Source: Streptomyces sp. CB02414 (lineage in GTDB: Bacteria; Actinomycetota; Actinomycetes; Streptomycetales; Streptomycetaceae). Taken from it: a DNA stretch of 64,000 nt. Every line of letters starts with the position of its first letter. Position 1 is the first letter of the stretch. The notes beneath the pieces are model-generated. The model did no database searches, was not told the DNA's origin, and worked only from the letters and a program-made list of their open reading frames with translations. Made by a program: the position numbers and the translations under genes. Shown in pieces: positions 43,650 through 51,121 of this stretch. The stretch is from the NCBI RefSeq assembly GCF_001905385.1, contig NZ_LIPF01000001.1, forward strand, positions 1,292,765 to 1,356,764, given 5' to 3'.

Positions 43650-44576
43650 GTGAGCCAGGTCCTCCACACACCGCCTCCGACACCGGCCCCGGCCGCCGCC
43701 GACGAACACGACCTCGCGGCCCTCGCCGCCCGCCACGGTCTGACGGTCAGCGGCGCCCGCCCCTCCCTGCCCGAGTACGTCCGCCAGCTGTGGGCGCGCC
43801 GGCACTTCATCGGCGCCTTCTCCACCGCCAAGCTCACCGCCCAGTACAGCCAGGCCAAGCTGGGCCAGGTCTGGCAGGTGATGACGCCCCTGCTCAACGC
43901 GGCGGTGTACTACTTCATCTTCGGCGTGCTGATGAACACCAGCCGCGGCGTGGAGGACTTCGTCCCGTTCCTGGTCACCGGCGTGTTCGTGTGGACGTTC
44001 ACGCAGAGCTCGATCATGGCGGGCACCCGGGCCGTCTCCGGCAACCTGGGCCTGGTCCGCGCCCTGCACTTCCCCCGGGCCGCGCTGCCGGTCTCGTTCT
44101 GCCTCCAGCAGCTCCAGCAGCTGCTGTTCTCGATGGCCGCCCTCGTCGTCATCCTGCTCGCCTTCGGCGTGCCGCCCGCCCCGTCCTGGGTGCTGGCGGT
44201 GCCGGCGCTGGTGCTGCAGTTCCTGTTCAACGCGGGCGTGTCGCTGTTCATGGCCCGGGTGGGTTCCAAGATCCCCGACGCGGCCCAGCTGATGCCGTTC
44301 GTGCTGCGCACCTGGATGTACGCCTCCGGGGTCATGTTCAGCATCGACCACATGACCGGCCCGGACAGCGGCCTGCCGTCCTGGGTGGGCACCGTGCTCC
44401 AGCTCAACCCCGCCGTCGTCTACATCGACCTGATGCGCTTCGCCCTGATCGACACCTTCGACGCGGGCCACCTGCCGCCCCACGTGTGGGCGCTGGCGCT
44501 GGGCTGGGCGCTGGTCGCCGGCATCGGCGGCTTCATCTACTTCTGGAAGGCCGAGGAGACGTACGGTCGTGGCTGA
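43650..44576 (+). CDS. ABC-2 type polysaccharide/teichoic acid exporter permease (TagG-like)
   Basis: A 308-aa protein starting at GTG, with about 55 cytoplasmic residues and six TM segments of the ABC-2 type (YSQAKLGQVWQVMTPLLNAAVYYFIF, split across TM1). It pairs with the ATPase downstream, whose start overlaps its last 8 bases. An in-frame ATG at 43581 lacks a ribosome site. TagGH/Wzm-Wzt exporters move lipid-linked wall polymers across the membrane, which fits the surrounding TagF-like genes. Confidence 0.92.
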   Translation: MSQVLHTPPPTPAPAAADEHDLAALAARHGLTVSGARPSLPEYVRQLWARRHFIGAFSTAKLTAQYSQAKLGQVWQVMTPLLNAAVYYFIFGVLMNTSRGVEDFVPFLVTGVFVWTFTQSSIMAGTRAVSGNLGLVRALHFPRAALPVSFCLQQLQQLLFSMAALVVILLAFGVPPAPSWVLAVPALVLQFLFNAGVSLFMARVGSKIPDAAQLMPFVLRTWMYASGVMFSIDHMTGPDSGLPSWVGTVLQLNPAVVYIDLMRFALIDTFDAGHLPPHVWALALGWALVAGIGGFIYFWKAEETYGRG

Positions 44577-45432
44577 CACCCCCGCTGACAACACCCCCGC
44601 CGAGCGCGTCCCCACCGTCGTCGCCGACGGCGTCGACATCGTCTACCGGGTCAACGGCACCGGCGCGGGCCGGGGCTCGGCGACCGCCGCCCTCAACCGC
44701 ATCGTGCGCCGGAAGAAGACCGAGAAGGCGGCGGGCGTACGCCGGGTGCACGCCGTCAAGAACGTGTCCTTCGTGGCGTACCGGGGCGAGGCCATCGGCC
44801 TGATCGGCACCAACGGCTCCGGCAAGTCGACCCTGCTCAAGGCGGTCGCCGGCCTGCTCCCGGTGGAGAACGGCCGCATCTACACCGACGGTCAGCCCTC
44901 CCTCCTCGGCGTCAACGCGGCCCTGATGAACGACCTCACCGGCGAGCGCAACGTGCACCTCGGCGGCCTGGCGATGGGCATGTCCCGCGCGCAGATCAAG
45001 GAGCGGTACCAGGAGATCGTCGACTTCTCCGGGATCAACGACAAGGGCGACTTCATCACCCTGCCCATGCGCACGTACTCCTCGGGCATGGCGGCCCGGC
45101 TGCGCTTCTCCATCGCCGCCGCCAAGGACCACGACGTCCTCCTCGTCGACGAGGCACTGGCCACCGGTGACCGCTCCTTCCAGAAGCGCTCCGAGGCACG
45201 CATCCGGGAGCTGCGCAAGCACGCCGGCACGGTGTTCCTGGTGAGCCACAGCAACAAGTCCATCCGCGACACCTGCGACCGGGTGCTGTGGCTGGAGCGG
45301 GGCGAGCTGCGCATGGACGGGCCGACGGAGGAGGTCCTGCGGGAGTACGAGAAGTTCACCGGCGGTCCGGACAAGGCGGCCGGACCCAAGCCCGCGGCCA
45401 AGCCCGCCCCCAAGGCGAAGACGGCCGCCTGA
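44569..45432 (+). CDS. ABC transporter ATP-binding protein, TagH-like
   Basis: A 287-aa ATPase with Walker A GTNGSGKS, signature YSSGMAARL (the degenerate form usual in polysaccharide exporters) and Walker B VLLVDEAL. It starts at GTG inside the permease gene end. The C-terminal extension is only a short Lys/Pro/Ala tail (GPKPAAKPAPKAK), without the carbohydrate-binding domain of Wzt-type ATPases. Confidence 0.93.
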   Translation: MADTPADNTPAERVPTVVADGVDIVYRVNGTGAGRGSATAALNRIVRRKKTEKAAGVRRVHAVKNVSFVAYRGEAIGLIGTNGSGKSTLLKAVAGLLPVENGRIYTDGQPSLLGVNAALMNDLTGERNVHLGGLAMGMSRAQIKERYQEIVDFSGINDKGDFITLPMRTYSSGMAARLRFSIAAAKDHDVLLVDEALATGDRSFQKRSEARIRELRKHAGTVFLVSHSNKSIRDTCDRVLWLERGELRMDGPTEEVLREYEKFTGGPDKAAGPKPAAKPAPKAKTAA

Positions 45433-45564
45433 CCGCCTCCAGGGCGTCGCGCCTTCCCCCGGGAGGCGCACCTGCGGTTAACCCTTTTGCCTGATTAGTG
45501 CCACTATGGCCGAACGACCGAACAGGAGTGTGCCGGGAGCGACGACGGCGAAGGAGTCCCCGCG

Positions 45565-47772
45565 ATGTCCGAGACCCCCGACCTCAGCGTCATCGTCCAC
45601 GGTGCCAACGTCCAGGACCACCTGCCCGCCCTCCTCGACACCCTCGACGCCCACCCGCTCACCGGCTTCGAGGTGATCGTCGCCGCCGTCGGGGACTGGG
45701 CGCGGGAGGCGGCCGAGCGGCACATCCCCGCGTTCACCGTGATCCCCCTCCCGGACGGGGCGGGCGACGCCGCGGCCCGCGCGGCGGGGGCGGGCCGGGC
45801 GTCGGGCCGGTGGCTGCACTTCGTCCACGCCAAGGACGGCGTACCCGCGGGCGCCCCGCGCACGGTCGCCGAGCACACCGCGGATCTCCCCGGCACGGTG
45901 GACGTCCTGCTCCTCGACCACGTCCGCAGCACCTGGCGGGCCGCCGGCCTCCCCTCCCCCGACGGTCCCCGCCTGGCCCGCGCGGCCGGCTCCGCTCTCC
46001 CCCTCGACGACCACCCGGCACTGCTCGCGACGACCCCGCTGCTCGGCAACCGCACCGTGCGCGCCGCGTTCTGGCGGGCCCACGAACGGCTCCTCACCAC
46101 CGACGACGAGCCGTTCGCCGCGTACACCGCCCTGCTGCTCGCCGACCGCGTCGCCTGCCTCCCCCACCCGGCGTACGAGGACCGGCGGCTGCGCCCCGAG
46201 AGCCTGCCGCCGGTCCCGCCCGAGGCGCACTACGCCCTGGTCGAGCGCTACGAGCGGCTCCTGGACCTGTCCGCCGCCCGCCCCGCCGTCCACGCCGTCC
46301 TGTACGACCTGATGGTCCGCGACTGCCTGCGCGCCCACGCCCGCGCCGGGATGCCGGACGACGTCGCGCGGGAGTTCTTCCACCGCGCCTCCCTGGCCGC
46401 CCGGCACCACCTCCCCGAGGGCCACCGGCGCCGCACCGGCCTCGAAGGAGTACGCCGGTCGCTGCTGGAGCGGGACGCGCACGCCGAGTACCGCGCGCTC
46501 CAGGCCGCCAACCGCACGCGCCGCCGGGTGCGGTCGGCGGCGCGCACCGCCAGGCACCACGCCGGGACGCGGCTGCGTACCCTCCAGTACCGCCGGGCGC
46601 TCGCCGAGCCGGTCGACCAGCACCTCGCCGTCTTCTCGGCGTACTGGGCGCGCGGCGTCGCCTGCAACCCGGCCGCCATAGCCGCCGAGCTCGCCGAACT
46701 CGCCCCGAGCGTGCGTCCGGTGTGGGTGGTCACCGCGGCGAACGCGGCCCTGCTGCCGCCCGGCACCGATCACGTCGTCCCCGGCACCCGCCGCTACTGG
46801 GAGGTGCTGGCCCGCGCCAAGTACCTCGTCAACAACGTCAACTTCCCGGACGCGGTGGTCAAACGCCCCGGCACCGTCCACCTCCAAACCCACCACGGCA
46901 CCCCGCTCAAGCGCATGGGCCTGGACCAGATGCCGTACCCCGCCGCCGCCCGCGGCCTCGACTTCCAGGCGCTCCTCGACCGGGTGGACCGGTGGGACTT
47001 CAGCGTCAGCGCCAACAGCCACTCCACGCGCATGTGGCAGCGGGCGTACCCGTCCCGCCACGTCTCCCTCGACCACGGCTATCCGCGCAACGACGTCTTC
47101 TACACGGCCGGTGCCACCGACGTCCGCGCGGTCCGCGACCGCCTCGGCATCGCGCCCGGACACCGGGCGATCCTGTACGCGCCCACCCACCGCGACTACG
47201 AGGCCGGCTGGACGCCCCGCCTGGACCTGGCCGCGCTCGCCGACCGGCTCGGCGAGGACACGGTCCTGCTGGTGCGCGCCCACTACTTCTACGAGACCAC
47301 CGCCTCGCCCCTGACGGGCCTGCGGCGCACCGGCCGGATCCTCGACGTCTCCTCCTACGACCCGGTCGAGGAGCTGTGCCTGGCCGCCGACGCGCTGGTC
47401 ACCGACTACTCGTCGATCATGTTCGACTACGCCAACCTGGACCGCCCGATCGTCATCCACGCCGACGACTGGGAGACGTACCGCACCACCCGCGGCGTCT
47501 ACTTCGACCTGACGGCCGAGGCCCCGGGACCGGTCGCCCGCGACCAGGCCCAGCTGACGGAGTTCCTCACCACCGACGCCTGGCGCGACGAGCGGGCGGC
47601 GAAGGCGCGGGCCGCCTTCCGCCGCCGGTTCTGCGAGTACGACGACGGCCGCGCCGCCGAACGCGTCGTCCGCCGGGTCTTCCTCGGCGAGGACGAGCGG
47701 ACCCTGCCTCCCGTCCTGCCCGTCGAGGAACGCACCCCGGCCCCCAGCCCCGAGGAGGCGACCACGTCATGA
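45565..47772 (+). CDS. GT2-derived + TagF-like two-domain transferase (paralogue 4)
   Basis: A 735-aa protein with AAGGAG before the ATG. The N-terminal domain follows the GT2 fold pattern (LSVIVHGANV start) but has lost both acidic motifs: DDxS is VAAVGDWA and the DGDD equivalent is HAKDG. The TagF half is complete: HHGTPLK, YAPTHRD, RAHYFYE and TDYSSIMFDY. It is thus probably a transferase of polyol or glycosyl phosphate with a purely structural first domain. Its stop overlaps the next GT2 start (ATGA), and it follows the exporter genes. Confidence 0.88.
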   Translation: MSETPDLSVIVHGANVQDHLPALLDTLDAHPLTGFEVIVAAVGDWAREAAERHIPAFTVIPLPDGAGDAAARAAGAGRASGRWLHFVHAKDGVPAGAPRTVAEHTADLPGTVDVLLLDHVRSTWRAAGLPSPDGPRLARAAGSALPLDDHPALLATTPLLGNRTVRAAFWRAHERLLTTDDEPFAAYTALLLADRVACLPHPAYEDRRLRPESLPPVPPEAHYALVERYERLLDLSAARPAVHAVLYDLMVRDCLRAHARAGMPDDVAREFFHRASLAARHHLPEGHRRRTGLEGVRRSLLERDAHAEYRALQAANRTRRRVRSAARTARHHAGTRLRTLQYRRALAEPVDQHLAVFSAYWARGVACNPAAIAAELAELAPSVRPVWVVTAANAALLPPGTDHVVPGTRRYWEVLARAKYLVNNVNFPDAVVKRPGTVHLQTHHGTPLKRMGLDQMPYPAAARGLDFQALLDRVDRWDFSVSANSHSTRMWQRAYPSRHVSLDHGYPRNDVFYTAGATDVRAVRDRLGIAPGHRAILYAPTHRDYEAGWTPRLDLAALADRLGEDTVLLVRAHYFYETTASPLTGLRRTGRILDVSSYDPVEELCLAADALVTDYSSIMFDYANLDRPIVIHADDWETYRTTRGVYFDLTAEAPGPVARDQAQLTEFLTTDAWRDERAAKARAAFRRRFCEYDDGRAAERVVRRVFLGEDERTLPPVLPVEERTPAPSPEEATTS

Positions 47773-49457
47773 GCACCGACCGGGAGACGCACACGACCCC
47801 CGACGTGACCGTCACGGTCATCGTCTACAACGACGCCGAACGCCTCCCCCGCGCGGTGGCGTCCGTACTGCGCCAGACCCACGCGAACATCGAGGTCGTC
47901 ATCAGCGACGACCACTCGACGGACGCGACCGAGGAGGTGGCGCGCGAGCTGGCGGCCCGCGATCCCCGCGTGGTGTACCTGCGGCTGCCCGAGAACAGCG
48001 GTGGGTGCAGCGCCCCGCGCAACCGCGCCCTGGAGATCGCCCGTGCCCCGTACCTGATGTTCCTGGACAGCGACGACGAACTCCCCGAGCGCGCCGTCGA
48101 GGTCCTGCTCGCCGCCCACCGCGAACGGGACATCGACTTCGCGATGGGGGCGGTGCACCGGATACGCGTGGACGGCGGACGCCGCACGACCTGGATGCCG
48201 CACCTGGTCGCCGAACGTCGCACACTCGACGGCATCGAGGCCGACCCGCGGCTGTTCTTCGAGCACCTGTCGACCAGCAAGATGTACGCCCGCGCCTTCC
48301 TCGACCGCCACGACCTGCGCTTCCCCGAGGGCATCCACTACGAGGACCAGCTCTTCTCGGCGCAGGCGTACTGCCTGGCCAAGACCTTCACCGTCGTGCC
48401 CGAGCCGGTCTACCGCTGGTACATCGCACCGTACGCGGCCTCCGAGGCTGCCTCCATCTCCAACCAGCGGCACAAACTGACCAACGTCCGCGACCGCGTC
48501 CACGTGCAGCGCCTCATCGACGGGTTCCTGGCGGAGAGCGGGCACGAGTCGCTGCGGGAGGACAAGGACTTCAAGTTCCTCAAGCACGACTTCCGGATGT
48601 ACGCCGGTGACCTGCCGTACCGGGACGACGCCTGGCTCGCGTCCTTCGCGGACATCGTGGTCCCGTACCTCGACACGCTCACCCCGGGCGCCTGTGCGCG
48701 CCTGCCCCGCGACGAACGCGTGGTGCTCCAGCTGGTCCGCGAGCGCCGCCTGTCCGACGTACGCGTCGCGGCCCGGGGACTCGGCCACGGCGTGGCCCCG
48801 CGCCACATCACGCCGGACCCGGCGGACGGCCGCACCTACTGGGGCGAGCAGGTCCCGCGCTCGGAGCCGGCCCGCCGCGAGCTGGACCTGACGGAGCTGG
48901 AGCTGGACACCCGCCCGTTCTTCGCCGCCCACCTCCGTCACGAGATCACGGAGATCGCACGCGGCCCCGGCGCCACGGTCGGCCTGACCGTCCGCACCTA
49001 CGACCCCGCCCTCCGCCTCCCGGTCGGCCCCCAACGCGCCGTCCTCCACCTCGCCCCCGGCCGCCGTCGCCTCACGGTCCCCTTCCGCCTCTCGCCCGTC
49101 CGCCCCGGCGTCTTCGAGGGCCGCGTGCGCCTGGACCTGGCGGCGGCCCGCCTCCCCCTCCAGGGCTTCGAGGGCGTCCGCCATCCCGTACTCCGGCTCC
49201 GCCACCAGGGCCGGACCCACACAGGATTCCTCCTGGCTCCCCTCGCCTTCCCACCCCTCACCGCCCGGATCCCGTACCGCTCGGGCGCCCTGCCCCACCG
49301 GGTCACGGTGGAACCGGAGGGCCACAACCCAGGACGGCTCCAGGTCCGCTGGCAGCCGGTCGGCGCCACAGCGACGGTCATCCGCCCAACCCTGCGCCGC
49401 CTGGCCACCCCACGCGTGAGACGCGCGGCGCATTTGGCGGCGAGCGTCCTGCGCTGA
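47769..49457 (+). CDS. GT2 glycosyltransferase with C-terminal beta-rich region (TarS-like layout)
   Basis: A 562-aa protein. The N-terminal GT2 domain (about 12-250) has all motifs: ISDDHSTD, FLDSDD and HYEDQLF. A helical middle follows, then a beta-strand-rich C-terminal region (about 370-535) with repeated hydrophobic-polar patterns. Size and order recall TarS, the GT2 enzyme that glycosylates wall teichoic acid and has C-terminal trimerisation domains, but sequence identity cannot be judged here. Coupling to the TagF-like gene suggests it decorates the same polymer. Confidence 0.82.
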   Translation: MSTDRETHTTPDVTVTVIVYNDAERLPRAVASVLRQTHANIEVVISDDHSTDATEEVARELAARDPRVVYLRLPENSGGCSAPRNRALEIARAPYLMFLDSDDELPERAVEVLLAAHRERDIDFAMGAVHRIRVDGGRRTTWMPHLVAERRTLDGIEADPRLFFEHLSTSKMYARAFLDRHDLRFPEGIHYEDQLFSAQAYCLAKTFTVVPEPVYRWYIAPYAASEAASISNQRHKLTNVRDRVHVQRLIDGFLAESGHESLREDKDFKFLKHDFRMYAGDLPYRDDAWLASFADIVVPYLDTLTPGACARLPRDERVVLQLVRERRLSDVRVAARGLGHGVAPRHITPDPADGRTYWGEQVPRSEPARRELDLTELELDTRPFFAAHLRHEITEIARGPGATVGLTVRTYDPALRLPVGPQRAVLHLAPGRRRLTVPFRLSPVRPGVFEGRVRLDLAAARLPLQGFEGVRHPVLRLRHQGRTHTGFLLAPLAFPPLTARIPYRSGALPHRVTVEPEGHNPGRLQVRWQPVGATATVIRPTLRRLATPRVRRAAHLAASVLR

Positions 49458-49474
49458 CGCTCGGCCGCAGCTGC

Positions 49475-49570
49475 CGCAGCTGCGGGCAGTCGTGCCGCTG
49501 GGGCGGCCCGGGTGGGCGCAGCGGCACCCCGCCACGCCGGGCTGCGGCACCCCCCCCCGACGGCCACACC
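49475..49570 (+). repeat. Dispersed intergenic repeat, copy A
   Basis: About 96 bp, nearly identical to the copy at 56520-56617, with the inverted repeat GTGCCGCTG / CAGCGGCAC. It fills the gap between two convergent genes and may serve as their terminator. Confidence 0.85.
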
Positions 49571-49578
49571 CACCCCGC

Positions 49579-51024
49579 TCACGCCACCGCGTACAGCACC
49601 TCCCCACCCGGCCCCCGCGCCACCACCCGCAATCCCTCAACCCCCCGCAGCCCATCCCCCCGATCCACCACCCACCGCACCCCGTACTCCCGCAAGATCC
49701 CCCGCCGCACACTCCCCTCCACCCCCTCCGAGAAGTACGCCCGCACCGCCCCCACCCGCTCCCCCTCGTCCCGCAGGAAGAAGTCGGGATACCCGGGAGC
49801 CACGGTGTACGCCCCGTACGCCGGAATCTGCCGCGAGGGAAACTCCCGCGCCATGACCACGTCCCCGTACCCCACCCACGGCGTGATCCACCGGTACCCC
49901 GCCCAGGGCTCCCGGTACTTCGCCTCGACCACCCCCGGCAGCAGCCCCCGGTCCACCACGTACCCCAGCGTCCCCGCCTGCGCCCACGCCCCCGCCGCCA
50001 GCGCCGCGCCCAGCACGCACGCCCACACCGTCCGCGCCGCCCGCCGGCCCGGCCCGACCACCTCCAGCGCCACCGCGAGCTGCGCCGGGATCAGCGCGGC
50101 GGGCAGCGCCCTCCCCCAGGACCAGTGCCCGCTCACCCCGCCCGCCACGAAGACCACCGCGCCCAGCGCGAAGAACAGCACCAGTACGTCACGCCGGTCC
50201 CGCCACCACCGCACCCCCAGCGCCGCCACTCCCACCAGCACCAGCCAGTACCGCCCGGGCAGCTCCCGGTACAGCGACCGGTGCACCGCGTTCATCCCGT
50301 CCCCCGCACCGAGCAGGGCGAAGAAGTCGTAGTACGGCCAGGCCCACAGCACCACCACCCCCAGCACCAGCCCCACACCCAGCCGCCCCCAGACCCGCCA
50401 CCCCGCCCGGGAGCCGAGCACGACGGCGAGCGCGCCCAACGAGGCGACGACCCCCGAGAACTGGTGCACGAGCAGGATCACCGCCCACAGCGCCCCGCAC
50501 CCGGCCCAGAGCCACCGGCCGGCCGGCCGCCGCGCCAGCCACGCCCACAGGTGGAACGCGAGACCGAGCGCGAGCACGCTCGGGTAGGCCACCGTCAGCG
50601 CGAGGGAGTGGAAGCCGAGGAAACCGCTCCAGCTGAACTCCTCCGTGCCCCACAACAGGACCAGACACAGCAGCGCGAGCGGCGGCGCCGCCGGGTGCCC
50701 GCTCAGCGTGCGGACGTAGCGCCACACCCCCGTCACCAGCACCCCGAGCGCCACCAGCGCCCCGATCCGCAGCACGACGAAGACGGAGAACCCGGTCAGC
50801 TTGGCCAGTGCACCGAGCAGCACCGTCCACGGCGAGTAGTACGGGCTCGGCGTGTCCGCGTCGACGAGGGGGTTGCCGGGGTCGGTGAGGCTGTGCCGCA
50901 GTCGTTCGACGGTGGCCGCGTGGATGCCCAGGTCACCGGCCCAGGGCAGCCGGACGACGGCCAGGAGCAGGAGCAGCAGGAGGACGAGCGCGGCGACGCG
51001 TGCGGTCCAGAGACGCCCAGTCAC
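49579..51024 (-). CDS. Polytopic membrane protein, paralogue of the one at 38.8-40.3 kb
   Basis: A 481-aa protein starting at GTG behind AAGGTG, with about ten TM segments and a soluble C-terminal domain of about 110 residues. It shares YYSP near residue 60, LLWGTE followed by WSGFLG, and overall layout with the 520-aa protein upstream in the window. The first external loop after TM1 (LGIHAATVERLRHSL) is also alike. It is probably a GT-C-type enzyme for the surface polymer; no close known family was recognised. Confidence 0.78.
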   Translation of the reverse strand: MTGRLWTARVAALVLLLLLLLAVVRLPWAGDLGIHAATVERLRHSLTDPGNPLVDADTPSPYYSPWTVLLGALAKLTGFSVFVVLRIGALVALGVLVTGVWRYVRTLSGHPAAPPLALLCLVLLWGTEEFSWSGFLGFHSLALTVAYPSVLALGLAFHLWAWLARRPAGRWLWAGCGALWAVILLVHQFSGVVASLGALAVVLGSRAGWRVWGRLGVGLVLGVVVLWAWPYYDFFALLGAGDGMNAVHRSLYRELPGRYWLVLVGVAALGVRWWRDRRDVLVLFFALGAVVFVAGGVSGHWSWGRALPAALIPAQLAVALEVVGPGRRAARTVWACVLGAALAAGAWAQAGTLGYVVDRGLLPGVVEAKYREPWAGYRWITPWVGYGDVVMAREFPSRQIPAYGAYTVAPGYPDFFLRDEGERVGAVRAYFSEGVEGSVRRGILREYGVRWVVDRGDGLRGVEGLRVVARGPGGEVLYAVA

Positions 51025-51073
51025 CCCGTCACCTTATGCGGAGTTCCGGACACACCAGGCAGACCGGACATGA

Positions 51074-51106
51074 AGGCGCCCCGGGTCACCTCGACCCGGG
51101 GCGCCT
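51074..51106 (-). terminator. Hairpin terminator of the glutamate dehydrogenase gene
   Basis: AGGCGCCCCGGGTC and GACCCGGGGCGCCT form a perfect 14-bp stem with a 5-nt loop, 15 bp past the gdh stop. Confidence 0.78.
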
Positions 51107-51121
51107 CACACGGCTACGCCG

